DNA of 64,000 bases from Rothia nasimurium (GTDB lineage Bacteria; Actinomycetota; Actinomycetes; Actinomycetales; Micrococcaceae). Each line of letters starts with the position of its first letter. Position 1 is the first letter of the stretch. The stretch spans positions 1,860,001 to 1,924,000 of the forward strand of contig NZ_CP056080.1 in assembly GCF_014217215.1 (NCBI RefSeq), written 5' to 3'. A program made the position numbers and the translations under genes. Below, one piece after another: positions 29,992-38,959 of this stretch. The notes under the pieces are model-generated. The model searched no databases. It had not been told where the DNA came from and saw only the letters and a list, made by a program, of their open reading frames with translations.

Positions 29992-30010
29992 ATTTCAAGA
30001 TACGACTTTT

Positions 30011-30037
30011 ATGAGGCGCCGAGACTCGGCGCCTCAT
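30011..30037 (+). terminator. Perfect GC-rich hairpin between maf and accA
   Basis: ATGAGGCGCCGAG and CTCGGCGCCTCAT are exact inverted repeats with one base between, giving a 12-bp stem with a 3-nt loop. No T run follows. It may be a partial terminator or an mRNA-stability element between maf and accA. Confidence 0.5.
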
Positions 30038-30099
30038 AGCAATGCGTACCTGCCAGCAACGGCACGCCAGCACGGCGCATCAACCCGAGGAGCTTTACA

Positions 30100-31917
30100 G
30101 TGACTGCACACAATGACCTGGCCCAGACCTTTACCCCGGTGAAGGGTCGCCACACCGGCCCCGTCAGCAAGGTACTGATTGCCAACCGCGGTGAGATTGC
30201 CGTGCGCGTCATCCGGGCTGCCCAGGACGAGGGCATCTCAACCGTTGCCGTCTATGCAGACCCCGACCGCGAGGCCCAGCACGTGCTGCTAGCTGACGAG
30301 TCCTATGCCCTGGGAGGCACCACCGCAGCGGAGTCCTACCTGGTCATGGACAAGCTACTTGAGGTTGCCAAGCGCTCAGGTGCCGACGCCGTGCACCCCG
30401 GCTACGGTTTTCTTTCTGAGAATGCCCAGTTCGCTCAGCAGGTCATCGACGCCGGTCTGACCTGGATTGGCCCCTCCCCCGAGTCCATCAACCGCCTGGG
30501 TGATAAGGTAGCTGCCCGCCATATCGCCGAGAAGGTCGGTGCCCCGCTGGTTCCCGGCACCAAGGACCCGGTCAAGAGTGCCGCTGAGGTTGAAAAATTT
30601 GCGGACGAGTACGGCCTGCCCGTTGCTATCAAGGCAGCTTTTGGCGGCGGCGGGCGCGGCATCAAGGTCGCCCGCGAGCGCGAGGGCATCGGGGATCTCT
30701 ACGAGTCAGCTGTCCGTGAGGCTATCGCCGCTTTTGGCCGCGGCGAGTGCTTCATTGAGCGCTTCCTTGACTCCCCCCGTCACGTTGAAACCCAGTGCCT
30801 GGCCGACGCCCACGGCAATGTTGTGGTTGTTTCGACCCGCGACTGCTCCTTGCAGCGCCGCAACCAGAAGCTGGTAGAAGAGGCCCCGGCCCCCTACCTG
30901 ACCAAGGAGCAGAATGAGCGCCTGTACGAGGCGTCCAAGGCTATCCTGCGCGAGGCAGGCTACCAGGGCGCCGGTACCTGCGAATTCCTGGTGGGTACCG
31001 ACGGCACCATCTCCTTCCTCGAGGTCAACACCCGCCTGCAGGTTGAGCACCCGGTCTCCGAAGAGGTCACCGGCATTGACCTGGTGCGCGAGCAGTTCCG
31101 CATCGCCCGCGGTGAGACCATCGAAGCCACCGACCCCGAGGTGCGGGGCCACTCCTTTGAGTTCCGCATTAACGGTGAGGACGCCGGCCGCAGCTTCATG
31201 CCCTCCCCCGGCACCATCGATAAGCTGGTTGTACCCACCGGCCCGGGCGTCCGCTGGGATTCCGGCGTTATTGCAGGTGATACCGTCAGCGGCAACTTTG
31301 ACTCCATGATTGCTAAGCTCATCGTCACCGGCGCCACCCGCGACCAGGCCCTACAGCGAGCCCGCCGTGCCCTGGGCGAGCTGGTCATCGAGGGTATGCC
31401 CACCGTTGCCAACTTCCACCGCGCCGTGCTCGATGAGCCTGCCTTCGCTCCTGCCCCCGGCGGTGACTTTGCTGTTCATACCCGCTGGATTGAAACTGAG
31501 TTCAAGAACACCCTTTCCCCCTACGACGGTGCCCTCACCCTGGCTGAGGCCGATGAAGAGCGCCAGAAGATTACCGTTGAGGTCAATGGCAAGCGCATGG
31601 AAGTTGTTCTACCCGCCCTAGGTGGTACTACCGCCAAGCCTGCTGCCGCCTCTAAGGCCCGCAAGTCCCGCTCAAGCCGCGGGGGCGCGTCCGGCTCTGC
31701 CAACAGCAATGAACTCAACAGCCCCATGCAGGGCACCATCGTCAAGGTTGCAAGCAAGGACGGCGCCAAGGTCGCCGAAGGCGATTTGATCGTTGTACTG
31801 GAAGCCATGAAGATGGAGCAGCCCATCACCGCCCACAAGGCAGGCAAGGTCACCGGGCTCAAGCTCAAGGCAGGCGATACCGTCTCAGCCGGGGCTATTA
31901 TCGCCACCATCAAATAA
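30100..31917 (+). CDS. accA: Acyl-CoA carboxylase alpha subunit (biotin carboxylase + BCCP)
   Basis: Carboxylates its own biotin with bicarbonate and ATP, then hands the carboxyl group to AccD. 605 residues in two parts. The biotin carboxylase domain (about 25-470) shows [23 protein letters not shown], the ATP-grasp loop FGGGGRGIK and [14 protein letters not shown] Ser/Arg/Gly-rich linker (about 510-530) precedes the carrier domain (about 535-605), with the biotinyl Lys in EAMKMEQP, target of the BirA at 18.5 kb. The start is GTG at 30100 with GAGGAG eight bases upstream. It ends in a terminator and is about 8 kb from accDE. Confidence 0.94.
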   Translation: MTAHNDLAQTFTPVKGRHTGPVSKVLIANRGEIAVRVIRAAQDEGISTVAVYADPDREAQHVLLADESYALGGTTAAESYLVMDKLLEVAKRSGADAVHPGYGFLSENAQFAQQVIDAGLTWIGPSPESINRLGDKVAARHIAEKVGAPLVPGTKDPVKSAAEVEKFADEYGLPVAIKAAFGGGGRGIKVAREREGIGDLYESAVREAIAAFGRGECFIERFLDSPRHVETQCLADAHGNVVVVSTRDCSLQRRNQKLVEEAPAPYLTKEQNERLYEASKAILREAGYQGAGTCEFLVGTDGTISFLEVNTRLQVEHPVSEEVTGIDLVREQFRIARGETIEATDPEVRGHSFEFRINGEDAGRSFMPSPGTIDKLVVPTGPGVRWDSGVIAGDTVSGNFDSMIAKLIVTGATRDQALQRARRALGELVIEGMPTVANFHRAVLDEPAFAPAPGGDFAVHTRWIETEFKNTLSPYDGALTLAEADEERQKITVEVNGKRMEVVLPALGGTTAKPAAASKARKSRSSRGGASGSANSNELNSPMQGTIVKVASKDGAKVAEGDLIVVLEAMKMEQPITAHKAGKVTGLKLKAGDTVSAGAIIATIK

Positions 31918-31934
31918 AAGCACCGCGCACGAAC

Positions 31935-31979
31935 TAGGCCAGGCCCCCTTGCCACTAGGGAAGGGGGCCTAGTTTATAT
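31935..31979 (+). terminator. Terminator after accA
   Basis: CTAGGC-AGGCCCCCTT and AAGGGGGCCTAG pair (10-12 bp) around a 10-nt loop at 31941-31972, followed by TTTATAT. Confidence 0.8.
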
Positions 31980-32099
31980 CCAGCGCCACCTACACCCACC
32001 ACAGAAAAGCTCACATAGTGGAATTGAAGTTTCACATAGAGAACGTCAGTTTTAGAGTAAAACTGTTCAACATATTCCACACACCCTCAGAGAGATCCT

Positions 32100-33497
32100 G
32101 TGAGCACCACAACCGCCACCCCAGCGTCCTCTTCTGCCACTGAGCAGACCGTGCCCCGCAGCCGCGTCATCCTGGCGTCGCTCATCGGCACCACCATCGA
32201 GTTCTACGACTTCTACATCTACGCCACCGCCGCCGTGGCCGTCTTCCCTGCCCTCTTCTTCACCGGCGAGGACGACACCGCCAAGCTGCTTGCCTCTATG
32301 GCGACCTTCGGCGCAGCCTTCATTGCCCGCCCCATCGGCTCCATCGTCTTTGGCCACTTCGGCGACAAGGTAGGCCGCAAGGCAACCCTGGTCGGCGCGC
32401 TCCTGACCATGGGCATCGCCACCTTCCTCATTGGCCTGCTCCCCACCTACTACCAAATCGGCCTGTGGGCACCGGCCATGCTGACCATCCTGCGCTTCTG
32501 CCAGGGCCTAGGCCTCGGTGGCGAATGGTCAGGCGCAGCCCTACTGGCCACCGAATACGCCGAAGAAGGTAAGCGCGCCCGCGCCGCCATGTGGCCCCAG
32601 CTCGGCGCACCGTTCGGCTTCATTCTCGCCAACGGCTTCATGCTGCTACTCACCGTCGCCATGGGTTTCACCTCCCTCGCCGCCGGCGACACCATTGACC
32701 ACAACTTCCTCGTCTGGGGCTGGCGTATCCCCTTCATCGCCTCCATCGTCATGGTCGCAGTCGGCCTCTACGTGCGCTTCAAGCTCGAAGAAACCCCCGT
32801 CTTCAAACAGGCCCTCGAAAAAGACGAAAAGGTCAAGACCCCGCTCGCTGAAGCCTTCAAGGTAGCCTGGTGGCCCATGATTCAGGGCACCTTCATCATG
32901 CTCGCCACCTACGTACTCTTCTACCTCATGACCGCCTGGATCCTCTCCTTCGGCATCGGCAAGGTAGAAAAAGGCGGCCTGGGCATCGCCTACCGCGAAT
33001 TCCTGGTTATCCAGCTCATCACCATTCTCTTCTTCGCCGCCATGGTCCCGGTCTCCGGCTGGCTAGCCGACAAGTACGGCCGCCGCTCCTCCCAGCTCGT
33101 CATCACCGGCGCCATCATCATCTTCGGCCTCTCCTTCGGCTACCTCATGGACCCCTCCATCGTCGGCACCGGCGAGGACGCCAACACCGGCCGCATCGTC
33201 CTCTTCATGGCCATCGGCATGACCCTCATGGGCCTGACCTTCGGCTCCATGAGCGCCTACCTGCCCGAACTCTTCCCCACCAACGTCCGCTACACCGCCT
33301 CAGGTATCAGCTACAACGTCGCATCCATCCTGGGTGCAGCACTGACCCCCTACGCAGCGGTGTGGCTGAACGCCAACGGTGGTGTGGGCGCAGTCGGCCT
33401 CTACCTGGCCGGCGCAGGTCTGCTCACCCTAATCTTCATGGCGATCACCCATGAAACCCGCGACGTGGACCTGACCACCATGGCCCGCACTAAGTAG
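32100..33497 (+). CDS. MHS-family MFS transporter (metabolite:H+ symporter)
   Basis: A 12-helix major facilitator of 465 residues from the MHS branch (ProP, KgtP, ShiA relatives). The opening segment GTTIEFYDFYIYATAA and the loop FGHFGDKVGRKATL between helices 2 and 3 are characteristic, as are the repeat-type loop DKYGRRSSQL between helices 8 and 9 and the RIPF segment after helix 6. It should import a small organic acid, betaine or similar with protons; the substrate is not readable. The start is GTG at 32100. The gene uses very C-ending codons, like highly expressed or strongly biased genes. It is monocistronic, with a repeat element and a terminator downstream. Confidence 0.9.
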   Translation: MSTTTATPASSSATEQTVPRSRVILASLIGTTIEFYDFYIYATAAVAVFPALFFTGEDDTAKLLASMATFGAAFIARPIGSIVFGHFGDKVGRKATLVGALLTMGIATFLIGLLPTYYQIGLWAPAMLTILRFCQGLGLGGEWSGAALLATEYAEEGKRARAAMWPQLGAPFGFILANGFMLLLTVAMGFTSLAAGDTIDHNFLVWGWRIPFIASIVMVAVGLYVRFKLEETPVFKQALEKDEKVKTPLAEAFKVAWWPMIQGTFIMLATYVLFYLMTAWILSFGIGKVEKGGLGIAYREFLVIQLITILFFAAMVPVSGWLADKYGRRSSQLVITGAIIIFGLSFGYLMDPSIVGTGEDANTGRIVLFMAIGMTLMGLTFGSMSAYLPELFPTNVRYTASGISYNVASILGAALTPYAAVWLNANGGVGAVGLYLAGAGLLTLIFMAITHETRDVDLTTMARTK

Positions 33498-33524
33498 GTT
33501 TAAGGATTTAGACCAAGGGTAGGC

Positions 33525-33618
33525 CAGGCTCGCGCTCGCTGCCGACCCTCTCGCCGGTTCGCTAGCGCTCACAAGCGATTCACGCCAGCCCCGAGCCAGC
33601 AGCTTCGCCGCGAGCCCG
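33525..33618 (-). repeat. Dispersed repeat copy B, about 94 bp, opposite orientation
   Basis: Reading the minus strand, the start GGCTCGCGGCGAAGCTGCTGG matches copy A at 22 of 25 positions, and the end CTAGCGAACC-GCGAGAGGGTC-CAGC-AGCG-GAGCCTG matches copy A almost without change. The central TGAATCGCT-GTGA is shared too, while about 140 bp found in copy A are missing. It sits in a gap between the MHS transporter and the lpdA terminator. Confidence 0.7.
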
Positions 33619-33665
33619 CCCCACCCGCCTACAGCATCCATACACATATAGGGCCAAGGCACCAC

Positions 33666-33703
33666 AAAACCGCCCGCTCCTTCAAGAGGAACGGGCGGTT
33701 TTA
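33666..33703. terminator. Bidirectional terminator between the MHS transporter and lpdA
   Basis: AAAACCGCCCG-TCC and GGA-CGGGCGGTTTT pair in 33666-33703 around TTCAAGA. A run of A precedes and a run of T follows, so it works for both convergent genes. Confidence 0.9.
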
Positions 33704-33718
33704 TTATGGGCGGCGCAC

Positions 33719-35155
33719 TTACTGCATGATGTGCAGCTGCCGCGCAGCTTCTGAGATAGAGCCGGTCAGCGAGGGGTAGACCGTAAAGGTCTCAGCAATA
33801 TCGTCGACGTGCAGCTTCTTATCAACAGCTAGCGACAGCGGGAAGATCAGCTCTGAGGCGCGGGGGCCTACCACCACACCGCCAATGACGGTTCCAGAGT
33901 GCTTGCGGGCAAAGATTTTGATAAAGCCATCCTCTACCGCCATCATCTTGGCGCGCGGATTGGTTGCCAGCGGCAGCATGACCATATCGGCCTGGTACTT
34001 CCCCGACTCAATTTCGCTCTGGCTCACTCCGACAGTTGCAATTTCAGGGGCCGTAAAGATATTGGCGGCAACCTGGTGGGTGCGCAGGGGCTTGACGATG
34101 TCACCCAGCATGTGCGACACAGCGACACGGCCCTGCATGGCGGCCACGGAGGCCAGCGGGTAAACCCCGGTACAGTCACCGGCCGCATAAATGTTGGGGA
34201 TGCTGGTGCGGGAGACGCGATCCACATTAATATGCCCTGATTCGCTGACCTCAACCCCGGCGTCCTCAAGACCCAGATTTTCGGTGTTGGGAATCGAACC
34301 AACAGCAATCAGTACGTGGGAGCCAGCCACCTTGCGTCCGTCCCCCAGGGTGACAATGACGCCGTCACCGGCCTCGTTGTAGCAGGCGGCTTCTGCGCGG
34401 GAGCGGGGCATAACGCGCACGCCCTTGCGTTCAAAAACATTTTCAAGGACGGTCGCGGCGTCCTCGTCCTCACCGGGCAGCACTCGGTCACGGGAGGAAA
34501 TCAGGGTAACCCGCGAGCCCAAACCGTTGTAGGCCGAGGCGAACTCTGCACCGGTCACACCGGACCCGACCACAATCAGATCTTCGGGTAGCTCTTCAAG
34601 TGAGTAGAGCTGGGTCCAGTTGAGAATGCGCTTACCGTCCGGCTTAGCGGTGGGTAGCTCGCGGGGGTGGGTACCCACCGCCAAAATAATGAACTCGGTG
34701 GTCAGGTCATAGGTCAGCCCGCTGGAATCGGTCACCTGCACGGTGTGGCGGTCCACCAGCTTGCCGCGGCCATCAATCACTTTGACGCCGCTACGTTCAA
34801 GGGTGCGTTTAATATCGTGGGACTGCTGATGAGCCAGGTCAATCAGGCGCTTATTCACCTTGGCCAGGTCAACCGAAATGGGCGGCGGCGCGTCATTATC
34901 GCCCACCGAAATAGCGAGCTCCTGGGCCTTGCCGAAGCGGTTGCGGGCGTCCGCACTGGCAATCAGGGTTTTGGAGGGTACGACGTCGGTGAGGACGGCC
35001 GAACCGCCCATGCCCTTATCTTCGATGATAGTGACGTCGGCGCCGTGGCTTGCAGCGACCAGGGCGGCTTCATAACCGCCGGGGCCACCGCCGAGAATGA
35101 CAATTTTGTGCGATGCGTAGTCTGTTTTGAGAGTCACCCCTTTATTGTGTCGCAC
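33719..35155 (-). CDS. lpdA: NAD(P)H-quinone reductase, LpdA-type flavoprotein
   Basis: Flavoprotein of the dihydrolipoamide-dehydrogenase superfamily, 478 residues: FAD motif LGGGPGGYEAA near 21-31, NAD(P)H motif VVGSGVTGAEFAS, and a C-terminal dimer domain. The redox pair is missing: where lipoamide dehydrogenases have GGTCLNVGCIPSK this protein has GGSAVLTDVVPSK (residues 50-62), with Ala and Val in place of both cysteines. That is the state of mycobacterial LpdA (Rv3303c), a quinone reductase that takes part in redox defence. The exact start is uncertain: GTG at 35155, or the GTG at 35137 directly behind AAAGGG. It is divergent from pnp with a 45-bp gap, so the promoters must overlap. Confidence 0.85.
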   Translation of the reverse strand: MRHNKGVTLKTDYASHKIVILGGGPGGYEAALVAASHGADVTIIEDKGMGGSAVLTDVVPSKTLIASADARNRFGKAQELAISVGDNDAPPPISVDLAKVNKRLIDLAHQQSHDIKRTLERSGVKVIDGRGKLVDRHTVQVTDSSGLTYDLTTEFIILAVGTHPRELPTAKPDGKRILNWTQLYSLEELPEDLIVVGSGVTGAEFASAYNGLGSRVTLISSRDRVLPGEDEDAATVLENVFERKGVRVMPRSRAEAACYNEAGDGVIVTLGDGRKVAGSHVLIAVGSIPNTENLGLEDAGVEVSESGHINVDRVSRTSIPNIYAAGDCTGVYPLASVAAMQGRVAVSHMLGDIVKPLRTHQVAANIFTAPEIATVGVSQSEIESGKYQADMVMLPLATNPRAKMMAVEDGFIKIFARKHSGTVIGGVVVGPRASELIFPLSLAVDKKLHVDDIAETFTVYPSLTGSISEAARQLHIMQ

Positions 35156-35200
35156 ATCGCACTCACGCTCAACTCTGGGCAGGTTTGGTACCGTAGAAGG

Positions 35201-36043
35201 GTGTTGAATGATTCAAATATTTCCGCTGTTTCCACCGCTGACCCTCACCACCCGGCACTGGTTCGTGCCCGTGAGGCCGCGGAGTTCATTGCCGAGAAAA
35301 CCGGCGTCGAGAAGCACGACCTAGCGCTGACGCTGGGGTCGGGCTGGGGCGAAGCTGCCTCCCTCATTGGCGAAGCCACCCACGTGCTCTCTGCCGACGA
35401 GGTCCCCGGTTTCCACAAGGCTGCCGTCGTGGGCCACCCCGGTACCCTGACCTCTATTCTGACTGAGAACGGTAAACGAGCCCTGGTTATTGGCTCCCGC
35501 ACCCACTACTACGAGGGGCGTGGCGTTGAAGCCGTCGTCCACGGTGTGCGCACCGCAGCCGCAGCTGGCGCTGACACCATGATTCTCACCAACGGCTGCG
35601 GCGGTCTGAACCCCGCCTACTCAGCCGGGGAACCCGTCCTGATTTCTGACCACCTGAACTTCACCTCGGCGTCCCCGCTGACCGGTGCCCACTTCGTTGA
35701 TCTGACCGACCTGTACTCCCCGCGCATCCGCGAGATTGCCCGCGGCATTGACCCCTCACTGCAGGAGGGTGTCTACATGCAGTTCCCCGGCCCCCACTAC
35801 GAGACCCCGGCCGAGGTCAAGATGGCAGGTGTACTGGGTGCTGACCTGGTGGGCATGTCCACCGCTCTTGAAGCCATTGCCGCCCGCGCTGCGGGTCTTG
35901 AGGTCTTCGGCATCTCGCTGGTTACCAACCTTGCTGCCGGTATTCAGGAGACCCCGCTGTCCCACGCCGAGGTCATCGAAGCTGGCGAAGCTGCTGGCCC
36001 CCGCATTTCCCGTCTGCTCGCAGATATTATTGCGGCCCTCTAA
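35201..36043 (+). CDS. Purine nucleoside phosphorylase
   Basis: Cleaves purine (deoxy)nucleosides with phosphate to free base and (deoxy)ribose 1-phosphate. 280 residues, of the trimeric low-mass class: LTLGSGWGEAA near 40-50 (phosphate site), RTHYYEG near 103, TNGCGGLNP near 130, DHLNFT near 151, and PGPHYETPAE followed by VGMSTALEAI near 225 (purine site). Start GTG 35201 or TTG 35204; AGAAGG ends right before the GTG, and a -10-like TACCGT lies about 12 bp upstream, so the message may be leaderless. It heads an operon with the phosphomutase and deoC, matching the mycobacterial deoD-pmmB order. I leave the symbol blank as deoD/punA use is inconsistent. Confidence 0.93.
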   Translation: MLNDSNISAVSTADPHHPALVRAREAAEFIAEKTGVEKHDLALTLGSGWGEAASLIGEATHVLSADEVPGFHKAAVVGHPGTLTSILTENGKRALVIGSRTHYYEGRGVEAVVHGVRTAAAAGADTMILTNGCGGLNPAYSAGEPVLISDHLNFTSASPLTGAHFVDLTDLYSPRIREIARGIDPSLQEGVYMQFPGPHYETPAEVKMAGVLGADLVGMSTALEAIAARAAGLEVFGISLVTNLAAGIQETPLSHAEVIEAGEAAGPRISRLLADIIAAL

Positions 36044-36060
36044 GCACACAAGGAAACCCC

Positions 36061-37749
36061 ATGTCACTAGATACTCAACAGCTTCTTGAACAGGCCCGCG
36101 CCTGGGCCGCTATCGACCCCGACGCTGAAACCAAAGCCCAGCTTGAGGGCATCATTGCCCAGGTTGAGGCCGGCGATGAGGCCGCAACCGCCGATTTGGC
36201 CGACCGTTTTTCTGGCACCCTGCAGTTCGGCACCGCGGGTCTGCGCGCCGAACTGGGTGCTGGCCCCATGCGCATGAACCGCGTCGTCGTTCAGCGTGCC
36301 GCCCAGGGCCTGGCAGACTACGCCACCGCGCGCGCCTCCGCCGAGGGCTGGGAGAAGATTTCTGCCGTGGTGGGTTTTGACGCCCGCAAGAATTCGGACG
36401 TCTTCGCCCTCGATACCGCCGCTATCTTCACCGCTGCCGGTATTAAGGTTCACCTCATGCCCTCAGCCCTGCCCACCCCTGTGACCGCCTGGGCGACCCG
36501 CGAATACGGGGCTGAAATTGGCGTCATGGTCACCGCCTCCCACAACCCGCCTAACGACAACGGCTACAAGGTCTACCTGGGCGGAGCAGCCGTTGAGCCC
36601 GGTGCCCGCGGCGCCCAGATCATTCCTCCCTACGACGGGGATATCGCAGCCGCTATCGCCGCTGTTGGAACCCCGGTACTGGCCGCTGACGGCTGGACGG
36701 TCCTGCCCGAGAGCGTGGCTACCGACTACATCGCCCGCGTCACTCCCCTGGTCGAACAGAAGGAACGCGACCTCAAGATCGTTCTGACCCCCATGCACGG
36801 GGTGGGCGGTAAGACCGCTGAGGCTGTACTGCGTCAGGCCGGCTTCACCAACGTCACTCTGGTGCCCGAGCAGGCAGATCCTGACCCGAACTTCTCGACC
36901 GTGGCCTTCCCCAACCCCGAAGAGCCCGGCGCCCTCGACCTTGCCATGGCCCTAGCCGAGAAGGTTGATGCCGACCTGATTATCGCCAACGACCCGGACG
37001 CCGACCGCGCGGCTTTCGCCGTCAAGCGAGACGGTGCATGGGCGATGCTGCGCGGCGACGAAACCGGTGCGATCCTAGCTACCCGGGCGCTGGCGTCCGT
37101 CACCGACGCCGAAAGTGCAACCTTCGCCAACTCGATTGTTTCCTCCCGCCTGGCAGGGGCCATCGCTAAGGCTGCGGGGGTAGCCCACTACGAAACCCTG
37201 ACCGGCTTCAAGTGGATTGCCCGCGTCGATAACCTGACTTTCGGCTACGAAGAAGCGCTGGGCTACTGTGTAGACCACGCCCAGGTGCGCGACAAGGACG
37301 GCATCTCAGCCGCCCTGGTCATGGCCGATTATGCTCAGGAGCTTAAGGACGCCGGTTCTTCCTTCCCCGCGCTTCTCGACGAGCTTGCCACCGAGCACGG
37401 CCTCTACGCCACCGACCAGCTCTCTGTCCGTGTCGACGACCTCGCCCTGATCCCGGCGATGATGAAGCGCCTGCGCGCTAACCCGCCCGCAGAGCTCGCC
37501 GAATCCCCTGTGGTGTCGGTTGAAGACCTCACCGAGGGCACCGAAACCCTGCCGCCCACCGACGGTATGCGCTACTACACCGAGGACTCCACCCGCGTGA
37601 TTGTGCGCCCCTCCGGCACCGAGCCCAAGCTCAAGTGCTATCTCGAAGTGGTCGTACCGGTCAGCGGTTCCGTAGCCGATGCCCGCCAGGTTGCTAGCAC
37701 CAAACTGGCCCTGCTCAAGGCAGATATGAAAGCGGCCCTGGGCCTCTAA
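36061..37749 (+). CDS. Phospho-sugar mutase (phosphopentomutase/phosphomannomutase-like)
   Basis: Alpha-D-phosphohexomutase family, 562 residues in four domains. The catalytic serine lies in [15 protein letters not shown] near residue 158, the metal site is DPDADR near 312, the sugar-binding loop is GDETG near 333, and the phosphate loop is [10 protein letters not shown] near 515. The long form resembles B. subtilis PgcA and mycobacterial PmmB. Its place between pnp and deoC suggests a job turning (deoxy)ribose 1-phosphate into the 5-phosphate that DeoC needs; that is inference, as the family also handles glucose or mannose phosphate. It begins 17 bp after the pnp stop, with AAGGAAA upstream. 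Confidence 0.9.
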   Translation: MSLDTQQLLEQARAWAAIDPDAETKAQLEGIIAQVEAGDEAATADLADRFSGTLQFGTAGLRAELGAGPMRMNRVVVQRAAQGLADYATARASAEGWEKISAVVGFDARKNSDVFALDTAAIFTAAGIKVHLMPSALPTPVTAWATREYGAEIGVMVTASHNPPNDNGYKVYLGGAAVEPGARGAQIIPPYDGDIAAAIAAVGTPVLAADGWTVLPESVATDYIARVTPLVEQKERDLKIVLTPMHGVGGKTAEAVLRQAGFTNVTLVPEQADPDPNFSTVAFPNPEEPGALDLAMALAEKVDADLIIANDPDADRAAFAVKRDGAWAMLRGDETGAILATRALASVTDAESATFANSIVSSRLAGAIAKAAGVAHYETLTGFKWIARVDNLTFGYEEALGYCVDHAQVRDKDGISAALVMADYAQELKDAGSSFPALLDELATEHGLYATDQLSVRVDDLALIPAMMKRLRANPPAELAESPVVSVEDLTEGTETLPPTDGMRYYTEDSTRVIVRPSGTEPKLKCYLEVVVPVSGSVADARQVASTKLALLKADMKAALGL

Positions 37750-37777
37750 ACAAACCAAGATTTCAAGGAAGAACACT

Positions 37778-38470
37778 ATGACTCTCGAACTTTCAGCAGC
37801 CGAACTGGCTGCCATGATTGACCACACCATCCTGGCTCCTTCCGCCTCAGAGGCTGACGTCCGCCGCCTCTGCGCCGAAGCAAAGCAGTACGGCTTCGCC
37901 TCCGTCTGCGCCAACCCCGTCTGGGCCCCCGTGCTGGCCGAGGAGTTGGCCGGGTCAGCGTCCGTCCCCTGCGTGGTCGTAGGCTTCCCCTTTGGCGCTT
38001 CCGCCACCGAGGTCAAGGCCTTCGAAGCCAAGACCGCCGTTGAGGCCGGCGCCCGTGAGGTCGATATGGTCATCAACATCGCCGACGCCCGCGCAGGCAA
38101 GAAGGACGCCCTGGTGGCAGATATCAAGGCCGTCGCCGAGGCTACCCATGCCGGCGGTGCCCTGCTCAAGGTCATCATTGAGACCTCCGAGCTAACCGAC
38201 GACCAGAAGGTTCTGGCCTGCCAGGCCTCTGTTGAAGCCGGTGCCGATTTCGTCAAGACCTCCACCGGCTACTCGTCCTCCGGCGCAACCGTCGAAGATA
38301 TCGCCCTGATGCGCGCCACCGTTGGACCTGACCTGGGTGTGAAGGCCTCGGGCGGCGTCCGCACCCGCGAAGAAGCCCTCGCCATGATTGAAGCAGGCGC
38401 CACCCGCATCGGTGCTTCAAAGGGCATCGCCATCATCGGCGCCGGCGAAGCGGCAGAGGGCGGCTACTAA
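37778..38470 (+). CDS. deoC: Deoxyribose-phosphate aldolase
   Basis: Splits 2-deoxyribose 5-phosphate into acetaldehyde and glyceraldehyde 3-phosphate through a Schiff base. 230 residues in a TIM barrel. The Schiff-base lysine is in FVKTSTGY near residue 161, the second active-site lysine in VKASGGVRT near 190, and the Asp in EVDMVINI near 95. It follows the mutase by 28 bp with AAGGAAGA before the ATG. It completes a nucleoside salvage route with the upstream pnp and mutase. The acetaldehyde could feed an ALDH such as the one at 25.5 kb, though the genes are unlinked. Confidence 0.96.
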   Translation: MTLELSAAELAAMIDHTILAPSASEADVRRLCAEAKQYGFASVCANPVWAPVLAEELAGSASVPCVVVGFPFGASATEVKAFEAKTAVEAGAREVDMVINIADARAGKKDALVADIKAVAEATHAGGALLKVIIETSELTDDQKVLACQASVEAGADFVKTSTGYSSSGATVEDIALMRATVGPDLGVKASGGVRTREEALAMIEAGATRIGASKGIAIIGAGEAAEGGY

Positions 38471-38516
38471 GCTAGGTTCTTCTCTGTCATATGGTGCGAA
38501 CCGCTGAGGCAGCACC

Positions 38517-38522
38517 TATACT
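38517..38522 (+). promoter_or_regulatory. Likely -10 element of the small membrane protein gene
   Basis: TATACT lies 36 bp before the start codon, close to the actinobacterial consensus. The sequence 17 bp upstream (GTGCGA) is a poor -35, so the element is only moderately supported. Confidence 0.35.
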
Positions 38523-38557
38523 GAGTAATAAAGTACACACACGAAAAGGACTTCCCC

Positions 38558-38884
38558 ATGGCTAAGACCACTGCTCAGTCAGACGCTGAGAAGCGTTCCA
38601 ACGTTGAATCCTTCGGGATGGAATCCGGCGCTCCCGCTCGTAGCGGCACCCCCCAGTACTCAGGCACCAAGGAGCTGGGCTCAAACATCGCCCTCTTCGT
38701 TCTCTGCTTCGTACTGCTGCTGGGCTGCCTCTACACCCTGGGCATGTACCCCGAGGGCGGCTGGGGCTGGTGGACCGTAGCTGTTCTGCTCTACGGCGTC
38801 ACCTTCATCATCCCCCTGTGGTTCCTGCCCTCAAAGACTAACGAGAAGCACCACGTCGGCGGTGCAGACCTTTACCTCAAGTAA
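38558..38884 (+). CDS. Small membrane protein, unknown
   Basis: I do not recognise a family for this 108-residue protein. The first 42 residues are polar and likely cytoplasmic. Two hydrophobic helices follow (about residues 44-64, LFVLCFVLLLGCLYTLG, and 72-92, WTVAVLLYGVTFIIPLWF), with a Gly/Trp-rich turn (PEGGWGWW) between. A short charged tail ends the protein. Start ATG with AAAAGG eight bases upstream, codon use like the housekeeping neighbours. A strong terminator follows. Possibly an accessory subunit of a membrane complex, but this is a guess from shape only. Confidence 0.75.
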   Translation: MAKTTAQSDAEKRSNVESFGMESGAPARSGTPQYSGTKELGSNIALFVLCFVLLLGCLYTLGMYPEGGWGWWTVAVLLYGVTFIIPLWFLPSKTNEKHHVGGADLYLK

Positions 38885-38908
38885 AGAGACGCACGCTGTT
38901 ATAAGCTC

Positions 38909-38943
38909 AGGGGCGGCCCACCTATTCAGGTGGGCCGCCCCTT
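38909..38943. terminator. Strong terminator after the small membrane protein gene
   Basis: A 15-bp stem, AGGGGCGGCCCACCT/AGGTGGGCCGCCCCT, with the loop ATTC, followed by TGTTTCT. It also lies at the end of the convergent mfd gene. Confidence 0.9.
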
Positions 38944-38959
38944 GTTTCTATCTACCGCG

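Noticed and set aside
34667-35200. N-terminal extension of the purine nucleoside phosphorylase to 458 residues
   Set aside because: The extra 178 residues are antisense to lpdA and match no phosphorylase; the family begins near the GTG at 35201.
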